From assembly GCA_017165825.1 (NCBI GenBank), contig CM029374.1, positions 4,593,486-4,657,485 on the forward strand: a stretch of DNA of 64,000 nt, in the 5' to 3' direction. Numbering within the stretch: position 1 is the first letter of the stretch; each line of letters opens with the position of its first letter. This stretch comes from Hepsetus odoe (taxonomy: Eukaryota > Chordata > Actinopteri > Characiformes > Hepsetidae). The notes under the pieces were generated by a model. It saw only the letters and a list, made by a program, of their open reading frames with translations. It had not been told where the DNA came from and did not search any database. This document shows, in pieces, positions 24,271 to 36,411 of this stretch. Made by a program: the position numbers and the translations under genes.

Positions 24271-25886
24271 AAGCTACCATTGAGTGATCATATTTCAATA
24301 ACAGTTCATATGCTAGACACTAAACTCGGCCCGACTCTCTAGTCCTTAACTGCTAAACTACCCTTCCCTAGGGAGGTGAATGAAGTCCAGCTGTAGGTAG
24401 TGCACTGGTGTATATAATTTCCCTTCAAGAGTCAGTTATTCCCCAGTCAGCAGGAATCCTCTATTCTCTCCCCTGTGCCACGGCCTCCACAAAGCCACAG
24501 TGTTGGAAAGCGCCGCTGGGCCCATGGGAGTGTGTTTGGCGCTAGTGTGTGAACTGGCTCTTTGTGTTTTCTGGAGAGACGGGACGTAGCTGGTAAAGAT
24601 GTTGAAAACAAACGTGGCCTTGTTCCAGCAGCCTGGGCCTCAGCCTCTGGTTCTAGCTTTCAGGTGATTTGGTTGGACATTTGGACCCAACATGGGTCTC
24701 ACTGCTCTGGGACCAGATGATTGTGATATATGATATAATATAACAGTGCTATTTTTAACCTTTATGTTTCTGAAATTCCCAAAGGTTTACCATTTCCATT
24801 TATCTACTTTTTCTTGAATAGCCACCTTAATCTATTAATATTAGTAGCTGCTTCGCTGTAGGAGCAGAACGTACAGAGAGGATCCTGAAAGATTGTCTCT
24901 GTTCCATCTGTTGGCAAATAGTGACTTTCTGTTGGAAGGTCTGCATAAAACCAGGCCTAATCCTGTTTAGCTCTGGAACATCTTGAACAATGGCCAAATA
25001 AAGCACAATTATTGTGGACTAGAAGATGCCTGTGTAGTTTTCTCCCCTGGTTTCTGTCTGTGCATTAGGCTACATTTTAGTAGGAGCCTTGGGTGAATAT
25101 ATGCCCCAGGCCAAAGAGCATAAGTCAGATTTTTCCCGTGGTGAAAACTGCTGTAAGATCAGTGGCCTCATTATATCCTAATAAGACATTTGTGGACTGA
25201 ATGCATGTGACTGATCCCAGAACAGAGCAATCTGTGGAATACATTCTGGTTCTTTCCTTTTGCATTACCTTCTCCTCCTTATCAGACATGACATAAATCT
25301 GATTTTGCCAGACTTCAATATGAGTTTAGATAGTCTGAACAGCTACAAGACACCAAGAAGATGAACCATGAAATGAAAATTGCAATGAAATGATTCTGAT
25401 CTGATCTGAAATCGGATCTGACTGTTCAGACTGAGAGGCATGTCCAGAAATCCAGCTGGAAGCTGCTCACTAATTTGATTCAGATTGGAAAAAGTCTTAT
25501 TTCTTATTGTTTTTCATCAATCAGACTGCGGAAAAAAATTGGCCTGCTTAGATCAGATGTGCAGCAAAGTGTAATTTCAAAACTACTTGTTTAACAAATG
25601 TAGAAATTCACTCACAGTCCAAGGGTTTGACCTTTGAAATGCTCAAGCCTTTAGATCCAAATGGTGTTAAAATGTAGGCCTTTTACCAGAACTGTACACA
25701 TTACATTTACACCCAGTGGTGCTGGGACACGATTTTAACCTGTATCTTACCACTATACCCCAATCACCCCTGCATACTGCATTTTATTTGACCTGTTATT
25801 GAGCTTTCTCTTGCTTCTATTTCTCAACATCTGCCATCATTGTTCTGTGCATAAACACTTCTTTCCTCTTGTCTTCTGTTCTGCAG

Positions 25887-25946
25887 CCATTCCTCTGCTG
25901 GAGTGTCCTCAGGGCTACAAGAGGTTCAACGGCACCCGCTGCATTG
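25887..25946 (+). CDS. ltbp1: LTBP1 exon: C-terminal part of hybrid domain
   Basis: This is a 60-nt exon, phase 1 to phase 1, with acceptor ttctgcag and donor gtaaaa. It encodes about 20 residues, IPLLECPQGYKRFNGTRCI, supplying the last two hybrid-domain cysteines and ending the domain. Mammalian LTBP1 has the matching small exon (ECLPGYKRVNNTFC). The NGT triplet is a potential N-glycosylation site. The last base G joins AC of the next exon to give the Asp that opens the following cbEGF. Confidence 0.94.
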
Positions 25947-26292
25947 GTAAAAGTTAACTTTTCTTTAAGTGTGTGTGTGTGTTTGTGTGTCTCTGAACAG
26001 CTCTTTTGTTTTCCCATCTTGAGAGAAATGAGCCTGAACAGAATGATTTGTCACCTCTTGTTCCATGCTGAAGGATTGAGTCAGAGAGAGAGAGGGAGAG
26101 AGAGAATTATGTCTACAGGATAATCCGATTTTGTGATCTGAAATTGGCAAAAGGCATCCTGAGCACTGGCTGATCTTAAAACAATTATCTACACGTTAAT
26201 CCCATGAAGTGGTGGGTTTATATACCCATATTTAGACTCTCAAATCTACTCATTTAATACTAAAAATAACCTGATTTTATATTTAGATGTTG

Positions 26293-26498
26293 AGGGTGAC
26301 TGAACCACAACGATATGCACCCTCTGCCTTTAACCCACAACACCTTGCAACAGTGGGCAACCATGTTCAGTACCTGGGAGCAGTGATGGTGGCCATACCT
26401 TGCTCAAGGGTAAATCAAGGCAAACTATTGGTCTGGGTTTCAAAACCCATGATCTTCCGATCCTGAGGCCTAGTTCTAAACCATAAGGCCACCGCTGT
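26293..26498 (-). repeat. tRNA-headed SINE (family A)
   Basis: Contains taccttgctcaagggtaaat and gatcctgaggcctagttcta then aaccataaggccaccgct. Confidence 0.7.
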
Positions 26499-26654
26499 CT
26501 GTTTAATTTTTTTCCTTGATTCCTGAGTAACTTGCGCTTTAAACCATCAAACTTTTATGCGGAATTGAATTGCTAAGGGTTAACAAAGTGGTTCAATGGA
26601 TACAATGCAAAAAAATCCCCACCAGTGAACCAGGTTTTTACATGTGCTGTTGCT

Positions 26655-26950
26655 GATGGGTGGCACAGTGACTCAGTGTTTCCTGCTGTCAGCACAGAAC
26701 GAGAAGGTTCTAGGTTCAGTTTCCTGTTGGGGTGCTCTCAATGGAATTAGCATCTTCTTCCCCATGTCTGTGTGGGTTCCATCCCAAGTCCAAAGAAATA
26801 CAAGTCAGGTAGGTCAGGGACACCCCTTAGGTATAACCCTCAATGTCTACCCTGCGATGGGCTGGTGACCCATCCAGTGTTCGCCTACCTTTCGCCCTCT
26901 GTGCACTGTGCACCCTCAACCCTATTTAGGATAAGTGGTTAAAAAAAAGG
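26655..26950 (+). repeat. L2-tailed SINE (family B)
   Basis: Contains ggtggcacagtgactcagtg, ccatgtctgtgtgggttcca and tttaggataagtggtt. It is diverged over its whole length. Confidence 0.65.
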
Positions 26951-27441
26951 ATGCTGGAGAATTTCTAGATCTGACAGAAATAGAAAGATCCTAAGGACAT
27001 TTTTTAAAACGGTTTTGTCATGCACATCTGCCATGTCTCTCTCAGACATCAGGCTTTATTCTAGCAGTTACTTTTAATACCTTTCTGCTAGGGGAACTTT
27101 TTGAGGCGCTCAAGGTTTCAGATGCCTGGTTCCATTCAGCGTCAGTGTGAAGACCAAGTTTCTCTAAAGCGTTGGACGACTCTGTCTCACTTTGTTTAGC
27201 TCTTAATCACTTAGCTGAAGTGTGGAATTCCTGTTTAATGGCCAAAATGTGTGCCCATGGAACGGGGGAAATGCTGCAGTGTGTTCTTGTCCTGTGCACA
27301 GCACCCCCTGCTGGGGCTCAGGCTTCACTCTGGCTTGATGTATTTATATTCTCAAACTGCCACTGGCTGTCCCCTCTGAGTTAACTCGAATCCATCAAAC
27401 TGATAAGAGTTACTGGCTCTCTGAGCGATGTGTCCTGCTTC

Positions 27442-27670
27442 AGAGAGAGAGAGGAAGAGAGAGAGAGAAAGAGGGAGAGAGAGAGAGAGAGAAAGGAATG
27501 ATAAGAGGAGAGACAGGTGTCACGTTTGATAGATCTGTGTAATCTGGGTTGATTTTAAGTTGGATAGCGAGAGACGGCTCCAATGCATTAGAGCTGACAG
27601 TCCTCCATCATCATCCTCACGCCTCACCATGCCCTTAGAGAGAGAAAGAGAGAGAGAGAGAATGAGAGAG
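27442..27670. repeat. (GA)n runs
   Basis: Purine runs lie at 27442-27494 and 27639-27670, separated by ordinary sequence. Confidence 0.85.
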
Positions 27671-28744
27671 AAGGGAAAAAGAAGGACATTGGACATAACA
27701 AAGCCCAGAACGATTCAGTTTCTTTCTCATCTAAGCCTTAGACGCTCCTCCCACCCATAGATGGAGATTTCAATGATGTCTCATCCTGAGCACCACCCAC
27801 CTGGAGGGGAAAAATCTTTCTTCCATTGACCATCACATTCTCAGGGCAGTTTAGTCAAAAGTTGGTAGTTGCTTTCTAATTGGATGCACCAACTGAGGAT
27901 GGATGAACTTTAATAGAAGCACAAAATGGAAACAAAAATCTAGAAGATAACGGATTTATGCAGGAAATGAAAGCATTAACAGTCTTTATAGCAAACATCT
28001 ACTCAGGGATAGGGTTATGCAATTTAATGCTTATATTTTGAGTCATACATTCACCACATCGTTCTGGAAAGATGCAGTGGTCTTGATGACTTATGCAGAA
28101 CAGATGGCCCCCAAGCTTCTATACTTGAATGTCCAATGGTTGTACTGTTTCTACACAATATTTAGTCTGGTTTTATGGTGATGAAGGCATAATAATAGTC
28201 TAGTTAGAGAAGGTTCATTTTCAGAAAACTTAAAAGTTGATTATTGGAAAATCGAGGGGAGCTAACCTTCACTAATGATCTCAATGATTGAAATACTGCA
28301 CCTGGTGCTGTATCAGCATAGAGAGTCCTCAAAGTTTGGTCCGTGATCTCAAGATATGCGTCTCTTTTTTGTTTTTATAGAGGGAAATGGTACAGGCCTG
28401 TGCTGTAGTTCTATGGGTTTGTGACCTCCAGGGCTGTCTGCTAGTCATGTGAATGAAAGCTATGAATAGAACCGCCGACTGTGTCATTCTAATTGTTTCA
28501 CTGTATCTCTGCACACTCTGTGTGGTAGTGTATCACGCCAAGGTCTTGTTTTTCATGTTTAATGCTCAGTCAGTCAATGAGCCATCGGGGGCGATATACC
28601 ACTGCTATAGAATTCATGCTGTCTCGTCATTAAAAGCAAGAGTTTTGCATTGAAGACATGGATAAATATTCTGAAACTTTGTATGCATCCTCAGTGCTTT
28701 TTGAGAGTGCATATCTATCCAATGTCTTTTTCCTTTTCCTGCAG

Positions 28745-28864
28745 AATTAGGAAAATTTGAGTCATGCACCAAACCCTGTGTCCAGAAACTTCCTGTCCTC
28801 TCCCTTCCTACTGCTCCTCCCTATCCGCGGGGGGATGGAGGAGCATTCGGAATAGGGATAACAA
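28745..28864 (+). other. candidate cassette exon (unproven)
   Basis: A strong-looking acceptor (a long T/C tract ending cctgcag) is followed by 120 nt open in the frame demanded by the flanking exons. A possible donor, CAA|gtgata, then restores phase 1. The predicted peptide contains FESCTKPC and a proline-rich PTAPPYPRGDGG. If included, the next domain would start NINEC instead of DINEC, which still suits the cbEGF calcium consensus. I recall no mammalian counterpart, so this may be chance. Confidence 0.2.
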
Positions 28865-29174
28865 GTGATAGTTGGGACTATAGGTTGGCTGACGTCTAAT
28901 TTGATTTTGACTGTTGACACTCTCCTCTGATGAGGAAAGAGAGGAAAACAAGTGCAAACACAAGTGGGAGAATATCATAATTAAAATCTCTTTAGGAAAC
29001 AGCCCAAACCACTGATGTGTAATGTTGGCCCAAACCCGGCCAACACCTTCTACTGTCGGACCCTGTCGGGCTAGCAGGCCAAGATTCCAGCGTATAAGCT
29101 AAAGAAGTTTTTAGAACATTTTTGCTGATCCCTACTGATCAAGTGTGTAGCATTTATATAGGGATAAATTATGT

Positions 29175-29293
29175 ATTATAATGATAATGATCAGTTCTGA
29201 AACAAACACATGAACACGCACACAAACACACACACACATATCTGTATCTGTGTTCAATGTGTTAGTTTCAGAACTGATCATTATCATTATAAT
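29175..29293. repeat. near-perfect foldback (inverted repeat)
   Basis: A 29-nt arm at 29175-29203 is exactly complementary to 29265-29293. With one mismatch and one bulge the pairing extends inward to about 29217/29251, leaving a short CA-rich loop. Confidence 0.9.
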
Positions 29294-29739
29294 GTGTGTG
29301 TGTGTGAGCAGTCACCGCAAAACTGCCACCGATTACCAAACTCAGAGCCAAACCGCAACAAAAAGAGTCAGGCCTACAGCAACTGCAGCTGGAGAACATT
29401 GAGGACATTAGTCGTTCTTCCTCAATGAGTTTTAGCAACATGGGGCTGGCGCTGGGGGCTCAGGAGTGTCAGGTACTGAATGTTTTGAAGCAGTGATAAG
29501 AACGTAGTTCAACCTGATATTGAAGTAAAAGCCCATTAGATGCATTCAGTCCAAGATTCTTCACCGAAAATGTTCAAAGCGCCGAGGGGTTGTACCGTCA
29601 GTTTGTCAACAAAAAAGGGATTAAGGGGTTTCCAGAGGGCAGATATTAGTTATGCTCTAATATTTGTTTGATAAGAAGGGGATGAATTCTAGATTGGTCC
29701 TAATATTAACAGCACAAATATTGATTTGGTCAATTAGCA

Positions 29740-29865
29740 TCAATCCACTTGACATCCCCGTCTTCAGACTGTGGGAGAAAACCCACTCAAACAGGCAGAA
29801 AATATAGGACTCAGGACGTCCCGGCTGAGAATCAATCCCAGAAGTTTCTCGCTGACAAGTTCCAT
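29740..29865 (-). repeat. L2-tailed SINE (family B), fragment
   Basis: Antisense cagactgtgggagaaaaccc and gaatcaatcccagaagtttc. Confidence 0.55.
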
Positions 29866-30811
29866 TACAGGACCTGATTAAATTTTTTCTTTCCTAATTA
29901 CACTTGGAGTACAATTAAATATATTTTTAATACGATATGAATTTCTTCACGTTTATTATAATTTGTAATTTCGTTAGGCTTCATGGCACTTGCTTAGGCC
30001 TTTTATAAGAACTCATACCAGCCTGTAGAGATATTTATTAAGGCTTTTTTCCAACGAGCATCCTATCTTACATAAGCATCCTTGAGGATGCCCCTCAGTA
30101 GAATCGCCCAGACCACACACAAGCCCATTTTGATGTCTGGTGGATTCGTTTTTACCTGCCATCACTCACAACTCTGTCTGAAGGCCATCTTCTTACATCA
30201 TTTCCTTTTGTCCTTCAGGGGCTCCCTAATAACCCCAAGATGCCCTTAAATAGTGATCTAAGTCTAGGTCACTCAGAGCAAGGTGTTGACTGTAAATTTC
30301 CAGGGATGAACATAGAGAAAAAGGTCTGAGAGACGTTCCAGAACATGTAAACCTGCTTCTGATTCAGTTTTATCCTCAGGGACGGTGATCCTCCACAGTT
30401 CCCTCCATGTTAGTCAGTGCTTAGTCTTTTCACAGGAACCATATGGATCTCATTTCCATATTTTGTCTGTTAGGTGGAGGTTTATATATTCGTGTTTGCC
30501 TGACTTGGTAAGGCTGTGCCCAGTGGAGGGACTGGAGAGGAAACATATGTTAAGCTGCTGTGGATTTTTTTTTTTTTGTTTTTTCACCAAAATGCAAATG
30601 ATTGTGTGTGTGTGTGTGTGTGTTTGCATGTGTTTGCTTTGATTGGGCCTGAAATTTCAGGACTGTTCTGAGTCCAGCCTGGGAACGTTGTGTCAGAGCC
30701 TGATCCTGGTTACGCCATCAGCTTTTGAGGCTCTGATGACTGAAACCTGATATTTGTAATGATTTTATTTTATTTTTATGGTTTATTTATTTTATTTGAA
30801 TAAAATAAAAA

Positions 30812-31040
30812 CCATCCATCACTTATCCTAAACAGGGTCATGAGGGGCAGTGGAGGCTCACACTCTCAGTCATAGCTAGGGGGTAATTTATGCTTATTTT
30901 TATACATGCTTTTAATTTTGATTGTAGGAGGAACCTGTGGCTGTCGGAAGAAAACCTACTCGTACATGAAGAGAATATGTAAACCCCACCCCTCTGCCCT
31001 GCCTGGGGATCGAACCCAGAAACATCTCGCTGTGTTTCTC
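30812..31040 (-). repeat. L2-tailed SINE (family B)
   Basis: Antisense tail cacttatcctaaacagggtc and head gggatcgaacccagaaacat, with an A/T-rich interruption in the middle. Confidence 0.65.
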
Positions 31041-31112
31041 TTGAGTTTACCCTGATATTTACACCCCCTAGCTAGATATAAGGGTCACATGATGCTGGGA
31101 GGGTCAAATATA

Positions 31113-31114
<2 letters not shown>

Positions 31115-31150
<36 letters not shown>

Positions 31151-31275
31151 TGTGTGTGTGTGTGTGTGATGTATGTGTGTGTGTGATGTATGTGTCAATA
31201 AGTGGATAACAGTGTTCCCTCTTGAAGGCCAGGATATTTAGAGGGTGGTTTTATCTGCAGGGCTTCATTGCGCAT

Positions 31276-31318
<43 letters not shown>

Positions 31319-31403
31319 ACTCCCTAAGCACAGTGATTCATATGATGAGCAATACGTGCCACTTTATGGTACTCACAATATGTACACACACACACACACA
31401 CAT
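31115..31403. repeat. (GT)n and (CA)n arrays
   Basis: GT at 31115-31168 with small interruptions, CA at 31276-31317 and CA at 31384-31402. The GT and CA arrays face each other. Confidence 0.93.
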
Positions 31404-32178
31404 TCCACTCTTTCACTCATTACTTTCTAAGAACTGACACCCAACTAGTCAGTTTATATTTCAGCCCTTCAAGACTCTGCACTGGGTCTCTCTTTCTGTT
31501 TTATGGCCCATTACATTGTCAAAGTTTTGATTGACAGCTGGTGTGGGTGTGTTGAGCAGAGCTGGGCTGCAGATGTTGGAGCAGCTGGAGGAGTGTGTCC
31601 ATCGCTGCTATGTCTTTCATCAGGAACACATTAGCATGGAGTTAGATGGGAAGGGTGTGTGTGTGTGTGTGAAAGAGAGAGAGAGAGCAAAAACAGTGCA
31701 ACAGAGACATCGGCACATAATGTCACCCTGAACTCAACGGCCTCGACGGTGTGTGTGTGTGTTTGCACAATCGTATGTGTGGGGCATCTCCAGGTGTGAA
31801 GGACCAGTTTGTTGCCCAGTTTTTTGCAGCCACAATATAAATAATTCATATAATTAGCAAATTATAAAATAGCTGAATATAAATATAAAATTAGGCCCCG
31901 TTTTTGCTGCAGTGGCTTCAACCAGTGTTTGGTGGGCACAGAGTGAGGGGGAGGGTTAGGAGGTGTCCCACAGGGAGGCCTTCAATGTGAAGCCGGATGA
32001 GAATATTTCTGTGAAAGCATGGAAGAACACAAGCTCTGATGTATCTTCTCCTTCAGTTGTACAGTGCTGGATCAGGAAGGCTGACTGGGGCTTCAGGTGA
32101 CCCTGATCTTTTGTGCAGGAGCTGTTCTGTACAGTCGTTAACCACCATGTCTTTCTGCCACTGTGTTTTCCCATCTAG

Positions 32179-32301
32179 ACATCAACGAGTGCCAACTGCA
32201 GGGAGTGTGTCTCAACGGGAACTGCATCAACACGATGGGCAGCTACAGGTGCATGTGTAAAGCAGGCTTCATCCCTGACGACACACTGACCGCCTGCTAC
32301 C
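32179..32301 (+). CDS. ltbp1: LTBP1 exon: calcium-binding EGF after the hybrid domain
   Basis: This 123-nt exon, phase 1 to phase 1, has acceptor catctag and donor gtgagt. It encodes one cbEGF: DINECQLQGVC, then NGNCINTMGSYRC, then MCKAGF and a final Cys. All six cysteines and the D-x-N-E / N / Y calcium ligands are present. It matches the LTBP1 cbEGF (INECQLQGVC) between the hybrid and TB1 domains. Reading on past the donor stays open for about 470 nt, only because the intron begins with a T/C-rich tract; that extension is not coding. Confidence 0.96.
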
Positions 32302-32303
32302 GT

Positions 32304-32773
32304 GAGTTCTCTTCTCTTCTCCTGGCTTATCTTCACCATCTTTCTCTTCTCTTCTTTTATTCTCTTTTCTTCTCCTCTCCATCTTTCTCTTCTCTTCTCC
32401 TGCCTTGTCTTCCCATCTTGTCTTCTCTTCTCTTCTCCATCTTTCTCTTCTTTTTCCTTCTCTTCTCTTCTCTTCTCTTCTGCTGCCTTGTCTTGTCTTG
32501 TCTTCTCTTCTCCTTCTTTCTCTTCTCTTTTCTTCTCCTCTCCATCTTTCTTTTTCTATGCTCTTTTCCTTACCATTTTTCTCACTTTTTCTTTTTGGCT
32601 TTTTCTCGCCATTTTTTTCTCATTTCTTTTCATGTCGCTTCTCTTTTGCTCATCATCTTTCTTTTTTTTCTGCTTTTTTTCTTCCACTTTTCTCTCCTCT
32701 TTTCTGTTCTGTTCTCTTCTCCTTCTCTTCTCTTGTCTTGTCTTATCTTGTCCTTCTCTTCTCTTCTCTTCTG
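32304..32773. repeat. long TTCTC-type pyrimidine tract
   Basis: About 470 nt of nearly uninterrupted T/C (tcttctcttctcc units) starting within a few bases of the exon donor. It gives spurious long open frames in several phases. Confidence 0.93.
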
Positions 32774-33056
32774 ATTAATGTCCATGTGAAGTTGTCCTGA
32801 TCATTAAATAATTACTGCTTTAATATAAGGTTCATGTCCAACACCTGTCAGTGTGTGCATGTATGAAAGTGCAGAGAGGCACAGATTTTCTCGCTCTGTC
32901 TCTCCATCCTGGGTGTGTTCAGGCAGCTGTCATGTAGATCTGATGCTTTGGATCTAGAAGCATATTACACATGATTGTTGTGCGGTAGTCTGAATCATCT
33001 GAGTGCAGACTCAAATACCCTATCATGCAGCCACAGAGACGCCCGCTCTCTGCACG

Positions 33057-33120
33057 CACACACAAACACACACACACACACACACACACTCTCTCTCTCT
33101 CACACACACAAACACACACA
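33057..33120. repeat. (CA)n/(CT)n compound microsatellite
   Basis: CA runs flank a short CT run. Confidence 0.9.
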
Positions 33121-33837
33121 GATACACGGAGACACACACTGCAGTAACCTGAGTACACTCTCTGTGTCTCTCTGATGAATATTAAACGCAGCAGATGTTG
33201 TAGCTCCACTGAAGAGTGTTTTGGAAGTGCCAGATGACAGTTTTGGAACGAGCTGTCCTGACCTTTTGTTCCGATGAGGATGAAAAGAAACTTTCTCTTT
33301 TCTTTCTCTTCAGCCCTTGCTGTGTCTCTGAGTGTGCGTAGATGGGCTTTTTAACACTCGAAAGGGAAGCCAATCAACTAGAGGCAATAAATTGGTTGAA
33401 AACCGAATTTTCCCCTTAACCAGGACAAACTTATTGTCTGGAGTTTGCTTCTTTAGTTCTGTAGTCTTCGCTCTCACCTTTGCCAAACTATGGGCAAAAT
33501 TCAGGCAAAATTATGGTTTTTCGCCATGTGATTGATAGCTTAACTTTTTTTTTCTCCAATAATTAAGCCTAATTGGCTTAATTAATTCCCATCCTATAGT
33601 CTTCCTCCTCCATGCAATCCCACCAGACTGGGAGCTCCATCAGCCTCATTTCACAGCTCAACACACTGGGAGGACAACACTGACAGATGTACCACCAGAC
33701 ACACTGGTTAGCCTTGAGCTAAGTGGGGTGGAAAGAGAGAGCCCCTCCAAAAAAAGCAAGGCTAGTTAAGCTTTCCCAGTCATGTAGAGCTGGGGCATCA
33801 ATGGAGATCCCTGGTCATAGGACCAAGTGTAAGCACA

Positions 33838-34275
33838 TACAGACCTTTGCAAAAGTCTTAAGATGCTTATTTCTTCATATGTCCTTCCAAAGAATCAAAC
33901 CTTGCATTTTTAATGCATTGTTGAGGAACAGTCGTTCAGGCTTCCTGAATGACAGTGTTTTTGCCTCTCGCTTTCAGTCCAGTCCATGTCCCTGACTAGT
34001 AATGGCAGCCAAAGTACTGAGAAGATCTTTGGAATGTCCTTCAAGAAGCCTGAAGAAATGCTCCTCAGTACGACTTAAGAAAACGAAGAAAGCTTGTCTA
34101 AGAGAGTTCAGGCTCTGTTGAAGAATAGTGGTGGTCCAACCAAATATTGACTTTAAAGCTAGTTAGGATTCTCCAAACACTCTTTATATTTCAAATGCCA
34201 TTTACATGTTTGCATTGAATCACCATCCTTATTGTCTCAATTTTCTGCAAAGTATAAAGAAGCACAAAGTGTGTT
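33838..34275. mobile_element. TIR element (family C), nearly complete
   Basis: Left end ctttgcaaaagtcttaagat; internal blocks tttggaatgtccttcaagaa and aaccaaatattgactttaaa are shared with the 63151 copy. The right TIR is degraded. Confidence 0.6.
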
Positions 34276-35504
34276 AAGTGGTGACTGATCTCTCCACACG
34301 TTCACTGCTGCGTTGCAAGTTTTCTCATAAATATGAATCCAGAGCTGTCAGAGTTTCGTTATAGCTTCCAAGGCACATGTGATGCCAGAAGATTCAAGAA
34401 GCTGTTTAATTGACTTGAAGCACCATAAAGCATACCGTTACATTACCCATTAGATACATTAATGAAACAGAGCAAAACTAAAGAAGCAAACTTTGGACAT
34501 CTGAGATGTTTCGGCTGATCTGTTTCATCTGAGGTCAGGAGGGAAATCGGGGAAAGATGATTTTCCACTAAACTGCCAAGTTAATGCTAATAAATCAAGT
34601 TTAAGCTTTGGTGTAGCATGTTTTCTTATTAATAACTGCACTAACGACTACTTCAGAAGATTGTTTCTGATGGTGATATGCTGGTAATCTGTACAGAACG
34701 GTCAGATTGACACCTTTTCACATGCACGTTTTTGATTGGAGCTCGCTGCCTGGCTTGACTGCTGCCGCTTGGAAGGTGGGGAGGCAGAATCCCACCCCAA
34801 TTAAGGTTTTATTCTTCATTTCTGTTACTGTGTTTTTTCTCTACGACTCATCAAACCTGTTGGAAACACTTTCCGGTGTATTGGTGCACAAATAGTCACT
34901 TTCATTTGATTTTTTGGCCCATTTTAATGAGATGTAACCGGCTTTTCAGAATGATTTGACCAAAGATCCAGTCCTATTTGGACCCTTTTTCTGCTGACCC
35001 ACGCATGATTAAACATGGCCTTTAGAAACTGGAACAGTTACAGGTGTGAAGAGTAGCCACTGCACTTTAAGAAAACTGAAAATTTAATTTATGATGCTGA
35101 GAAATCCTCTTCTGTAAAATATTCCCAGGATTAAGCAAGAGATGAGCTAATATGGCCAGTTCGAGGCATATGAATCTATTAAGCATCCTGGAAGAAGGTC
35201 TGCCTTCTTTAATCCCATGTATCAAAATTTTAATGTTCAAATCTGATCTCAGGTCACCAATCCTGCTCAAGTAAGGTTTTGGCTGAAACTGCTCCCCCTG
35301 CACTTGATCCACATCTTCACTACCCTCACATTATACATTCACTTTATTAGAAAACCTAAAAAACTCACTGACCGTTTTAGGACTTACATGTCCAGCTCTG
35401 CTCTGTTCCTTTGACCACTGGCTGGTATTTGGATGGTGGACCATTCTTACCACAGCAGTAGTGGTCATGTATGATGTCACTGCTAACCTGACAGTGGCTG
35501 GCTG

Positions 35505-35714
35505 GTGGTCTAGTGGTAGGATACTTGCTTATAGACCTATGGCTCAAGAGGTCCCAGGTCCCGGGTCCAAGGACCTCTGGCACTACCACCACTGGGTCCC
35601 TGAGCAAGACCCTTAACCCTGAGTGTCTCCAGGGGGACTGTCCCTGTAATTAGGACATGGAAGTCGCTCTGGATAAGAGCGTCTGCTAAATGCTGCAAAT
35701 GTAAACGTAAATGT
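35505..35714 (+). repeat. tRNA-headed SINE (family D)
   Basis: Head tggtctagtggtaggatact (box-A-like); tail gcgtctgctaaatgctgcaa. Other copies are at 57532 and 62055. Confidence 0.75.
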
Positions 35715-36361
35715 ACCATCCAATATCAAGCCAGGAGTGTTTCTGTGGTCAGAAAGTGATCTTTGATATTGTGTTTATGGACAGAAAAGACAAACTATTG
35801 AGCTTTAACACACCTGCAAACTTAGGGTTTCTAATAAAGTGGCAGTGATGTGCCTTCATAATCCCATTTTCAGTGGTATACTTATGGGCTGTATCTCAAT
35901 GCTCCCTACTCCCTATGTAGTGTGCACCTTAAAAGTCTTTACACTTTCAAGGTCTAATAGAGCGGCTGATGTTCAGACCAAGCTGCAAGACTCCTCGACT
36001 AACACGTGGAGCACTGGATTGGTGCAGGAGCGGTAGGTTCCCTTGCTGTGTAGTGCACTAGATAGGGAATAGGGAGTATATTTGAGAGCGAGCCTCAATA
36101 AAATTGCTACTAAAACTTTCTTTCATTGATCAGTGGCTATTGCATGTGCATGCTTTATGCCTGGCTTTGCAGTGTGCGTGTGTGTGTGTGTGTGTGTGTT
36201 ATAAGATGTTTGTGTGTGATTAGCACCTCGACAGCCCTCGAGTTCTTGCACATCACAGTGGAACGTTGTGTAGACGATAGTGGCTCCGGTAGACTGTAGT
36301 CGTAGATTCACTCTTAATGGTAGAACTGCACTGCTGCTTTCAAACACTGAAGCATATGGTG

Positions 36362-36366
36362 AAGGG

Positions 36367-36411
<45 letters not shown>

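Larger units (their letters stand above)
18478..25886 (+). other. ltbp1: intron (7.4 kb)
   Basis: Opens with (CA)n 24 nt after the donor. It then holds a GGAAT-like low-complexity block (18717-19005), SINEs, (CA)n at 19716-19780, a RTE-type LINE 3' end (20480-20535), TIR-element fragments near 22.0-22.3 kb and a degenerate repeat field at 23.1-24.27 kb interrupted by a SINE. From 24.3 to 25.8 kb I see nothing notable. Confidence 0.8.
25947..32178 (+). other. ltbp1: intron (6.2 kb)
   Basis: Contains SINEs (26293-26498 and 26655-26950), GA runs (27442-27494 and 27639-27670), a candidate cryptic exon at 28745-28864, a foldback at 29175-29293, SINE pieces at 29740-29865 and 30812-31040, and several GT/CA arrays at 30.6-31.4 kb. 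The rest is unremarkable. Confidence 0.8.

Noticed and set aside
32163..32774. Long open frame starting in the cbEGF exon and running through 470 nt of Ser/Leu/Phe-rich sequence
   Set aside because: The exon ends at a good gtgagt donor at 32302; the rest is a translated TTCTC repeat.
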